DNA of 64,000 nt from Malaya genurostris (lineage: Eukaryota; Arthropoda; Insecta; Diptera; Culicidae). A model generated the notes under the pieces. That model saw nothing but the letters and a program-made list of their open reading frames with translations, did no database searches and was not told the origin of the DNA. The translations under genes and the position numbers were made by a program. The stretch covers positions 302,175,656 to 302,239,655 of the forward strand of contig NC_080572.1 in NCBI RefSeq assembly GCF_030247185.1, given 5' to 3'. Positions 61,201 through 64,000 of the stretch are shown in pieces; the first letter of the stretch is position 1; every line of letters begins with the position of its first letter.

Positions 61201-62450
61201 TATTTGACCAATTCTTGGTCGTAACAGCAATTAAATTTTCATCTTCTTACTTTCGTTTCCTTTCTCACAAATCCCACTGTAATTGGCATGAATACATTTT
61301 ACTCAGAGCCAAAGAAGCCAACTATTTGTAACTCATCGCCTACCTGTTAACAATTTTGAGTTTTTTAGTGGGTTTGAGAATCATTGTTCTAGATGAAATC
61401 GTAACTCAAAAATTTTTCATATGATGATATCGCAGTTGGCCACGATTCAAGTGGTGGCGCCACCTTACGAACTATCGAAATTTTCAATTTTCCCAGTGTT
61501 TTTTTTTCAGTACGACACGGATTGCTTTTCTCTTCCGTCGAGGAGCGTTATAAATAAACAATAAACCGTTTCACACGCTCGAGAATAAAATTCAACTGTT
61601 CCTTTCAGTGTGTTTGTGTGTGCCTGAGCGCGTAGTATTTCTTGTGGGGTATTTCCCCGAATAAAAAGTTGATTATTTGCCAAAAATAAGTATAAAAAGA
61701 CAGCTTTGAATTGTACATTCGTAGGTTGAAGAAATTGTTTTTATTTTTCATTCAGTACTTTATCTACGGATTTTCATTCCAAGATACAAAATAATTACTT
61801 ATCAAGATACCATTCGGTTCACAGACTTAAAATTAATGGGCACATCCGAATTTATTTCAAGCCTGGTAATTGTAATGAAGGTGATATTTTCAATTTACAT
61901 GGACTACTAACGCTTCTCAGTTGTGTCCCCATTCGTGAACTTAAACCGTTCGATCAACAGTTGACAAGAAACTGTCAAGCGAATTCCATTTAACACATAA
62001 TTTACGTGCTCTTTTGAGACAGAAAACCTGCGAGAGCCATTCGAACTGATTTGCTGAGAACTGAGAAAAATTTTCAGCGGAAGAATATTTTTTTCCGACA
62101 CAAACACACCCAAGTACTGGGAGGGGAAATCATCCGCTCTCAAAGAGAGAGGAGAGAAAGCAAACTTTTTTCCGAATGTTATGAAAATGAAGCACAAAAA
62201 GAAAGGTTAATCAAAACAAACGCTCGATCGGAAAACATGGCTTCGTCGCCGGACCAACTGTTGTTGTTTACCATTGGCTAGAAATAGATCGCTTGCTAAG
62301 ATTTTCGGAGGTGCAGTGAAAAATTCAATTCATGAACGCATGCGCAATCGATTCTTTTTTTTTGGCAGGGCGCAACTCGCGCACTCAGTACACACACACA
62401 CACACGAATACATGAGCATTATTTGACAGTTGACAGTTGAGGAATAATCT
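61201..62450. other. Non-repetitive stretch with GAGA tracts and a TATA-like box
   Basis: TATAAATA at 61549-61556 lies upstream of TTTCAGTGTG at about 61604, but the spacing does not fit a standard TATA-Inr pair. AGAGAGAGGAGAGAAAG is near 62144-62160. The 76-codon plus frame at 62051-62281 and the 96-codon minus frame at 61907-62197 overlap on opposite strands and are not recognised. Promoter activity is possible but not shown. Confidence 0.25.
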
Positions 62451-63285
62451 TGATACACTGCATCGATAGCATGATGGTGTCATGCAGCGTTAAAAACAGT
62501 AGAGTTATTCATAGTTAGATGAATCGGCTACGTGAGTCATTGCTACTGAATGACAGAAGAATTCTTTCGTGCTGAGTATCGCATTAAAATATATTGCAGT
62601 CTATCAACATTGCTAGTTCACTAGCAAATGTTTCCATCGATAACATTCGTCATTTTTCAATATAAATAACACAAGTATAATAAAATGTGGAATGGTGTTT
62701 TTTAAGGTTTTGTTTTTTTATAAATTAATCCAAGTAGCGGGAATATTGAGCATTTCCTCAGTTTGATTGCAAAATAATCGTTTTCTTATTTGCATGGTAT
62801 CGTTCCAAGTGACACTCTGATACATTCAAATAATATATCGAATTGTGTCAAGCTGTGATGGCAAACCAAATGATACTGCTTCTTTCCTAAGAAAAGGGTA
62901 TCGAAAGACTTATTTTCGACATTTTTATCCGAGATAACACCAGATCTTGACGTTTCATGCATTCCTGATAATTGGCGCAAAATTTGATCTCGTGCTCGAA
63001 AATGCTCAATATTCCCGCAACACTGGCGCGTGCAAAAGCATCATACCGCGAAACATTCGTTTCGTAAAAAGTTGTATGTATGAATGTGTGAAATAATTGT
63101 ATTCCACACTTAAAAAAAAGTTAATCAAAAATACGTAGAATGAGTAGGATATCTGCAGAAAAAGTGTAACAACTTTAATTTAGAGTAACTCCCTAGTTAC
63201 TCAAATATGAGTTCTTTCATTGAAAATTATGTTTGGGTGAAATCTACTCATTTACTAAGTAATACTTTTTTTAAGCCAAAAAATG
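62451..63285. other. AT-rich non-coding stretch
   Basis: Nothing recognised. Confidence 0.4.
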
Positions 63286-63329
63286 TGGTAATTAGCACAT
63301 AAATTTTCACTGAAATTTTGTTCAATATA

Positions 63330-63655
63330 TGGGGCATTAGGCCCAAGCGTGAAATTTTTTTATTTGTTTATTATTTTTTAATTTTTTTCATGAAACTAAC
63401 TTCAAAGGTGGTTTTATGAAATCGCTTATTTGAAAGCTAAGAAAAAGACGCACATCTCATGTCTTGGACGAATTATTAGAATTTACAGTATGGGCTGTTG
63501 AAAAAAAGGCTCTTTTTTGAAAAGGGGAAACTTTAAAAAATCATATCTCGAAAATTTCACCTACCATATTGAAATACAAAAATACGTGTCGAATATTTTC
63601 GAGTGCATCACCAAAAAAAATTTTGGGTGGTAGATTTTGCGTGGAATGCCCCATT
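63330..63655. repeat. Possible interspersed repeat bounded by TGGGGCATT
   Basis: ATGGGGCATT near 63330 and its complement AATGCCCCAT near 63647 face each other over about 325 bp of AT-rich, non-coding sequence containing AAAAAATCATATCTCGAAAA. Inverted ends are only about 10 bp, so the boundaries are tentative. Confidence 0.35.
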
Positions 63656-63931
63656 TATGGAAAATTGATATTGAATATAAACAAATATTGAGCAAATGAT
63701 ACTCAATACTTGAATTTAACTTACTGTGTTTATTTATTGTTCCGTTTATACTTCAAGACTGCAGTTCAACTACAGCTACAGATAAACGACACGGAATCCA
63801 GAGTCCGAGACTAGTGATCACCCCACAGATAAAGCAACCATAGAAGTTAAGGGAGAACACAAACACGAGGACCACCGTAAGTTAGGAAATTTAATTCACG
63901 TATATCAAAAACGAAAACAAGCAAAAACCTG

Positions 63932-63970
63932 TTTTAATCCACCTAGTGGTGTAATGATGCCTTTCTCATA
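63932..63970. repeat. Border fragment of the CCGGAA-type repeat
   Basis: TTTTAATCCACCTAGTGGTG followed by TAATGATGCCTTTCTCATAT is the inverse of 49272-49309. The remainder of the repeat would lie beyond the window. Confidence 0.65.
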
Positions 63971-64000
63971 TTACTCATAACATCATAAATGTTACTGTAG

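Noticed and set aside
61549..61610. TATA/Inr core promoter
   Set aside because: The TATA-like box and the TCAGTG initiator are about 55 bp apart, too far for a standard pair; kept only as a note in the region entry.

Overview
The window looks like intron and intergenic DNA of a culicine (Aedes-type) mosquito. It is AT-rich, gene-poor and crowded with degenerate transposable elements. The mosquito assignment rests on several TA-flanked Tc1/mariner elements of the DD37E (ITmD37E-like) type, tRNA-derived SINE-like heads, a Penelope-like GIY-YIG remnant, and dispersed repeats that I associate with culicine genomes. Nothing bacterial is present. Most long reading frames are chance or repeat artefacts; the largest, at 49.5-52.5 kb, are read through a 7-bp satellite.

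Layout. 0-3 kb: a TTAA-flanked element (317-2720) carries a full-length but frameshifted DD37E transposon (732-2058). 3-15.7 kb: AT-rich DNA with a mariner remnant, SINE-like heads, a (TA)n run, a 165-bp tandem repeat and a large inverted repeat. 15.8-18.2 kb: one DD37E transposon is inserted inside a second DD37E family. 18.5-20 kb: a GC-richer, apparently unique island. 20.6-21.8 kb: a second copy of the inner DD37E family, itself inside a dispersed repeat. 22.2-25.5 kb: relics of two mariners and a Penelope-like element. 27.3-29.0 kb: a TA-flanked terminal-inverted-repeat element lies inside one arm of a fold-back element. 30.2-31.4 kb: a deleted copy of the outer DD37E family.

33.1-34.8 kb holds the best host-gene candidate: the first coding exon (minus strand) and GC-rich upstream region of a gene resembling Sallimus, the insect titin/kettin. 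If so, about 33 kb of the window is its first intron. 35-49 kb contains several inverted-repeat elements, tandem repeats and one well-formed internal coding exon on the minus strand (47702-47869). 49.56-52.44 kb is a 2.88-kb array of 411 heptamers in four phased blocks of two variants. 53-64 kb is repeat-rich intergenic DNA; it includes a TA-flanked DD41D transposon remnant inserted in a degenerate GATTCTGAACCTG-type array.

No autonomous transposase survives: every one has frameshifts, stops or lost catalytic regions. The features of most interest are the block-structured heptamer array, the nested insertions, the shared internal deletion in two copies of one DD37E family (suggesting spread in trans), the perfect 31-bp hairpin at 38.2 kb, and the two host exons.
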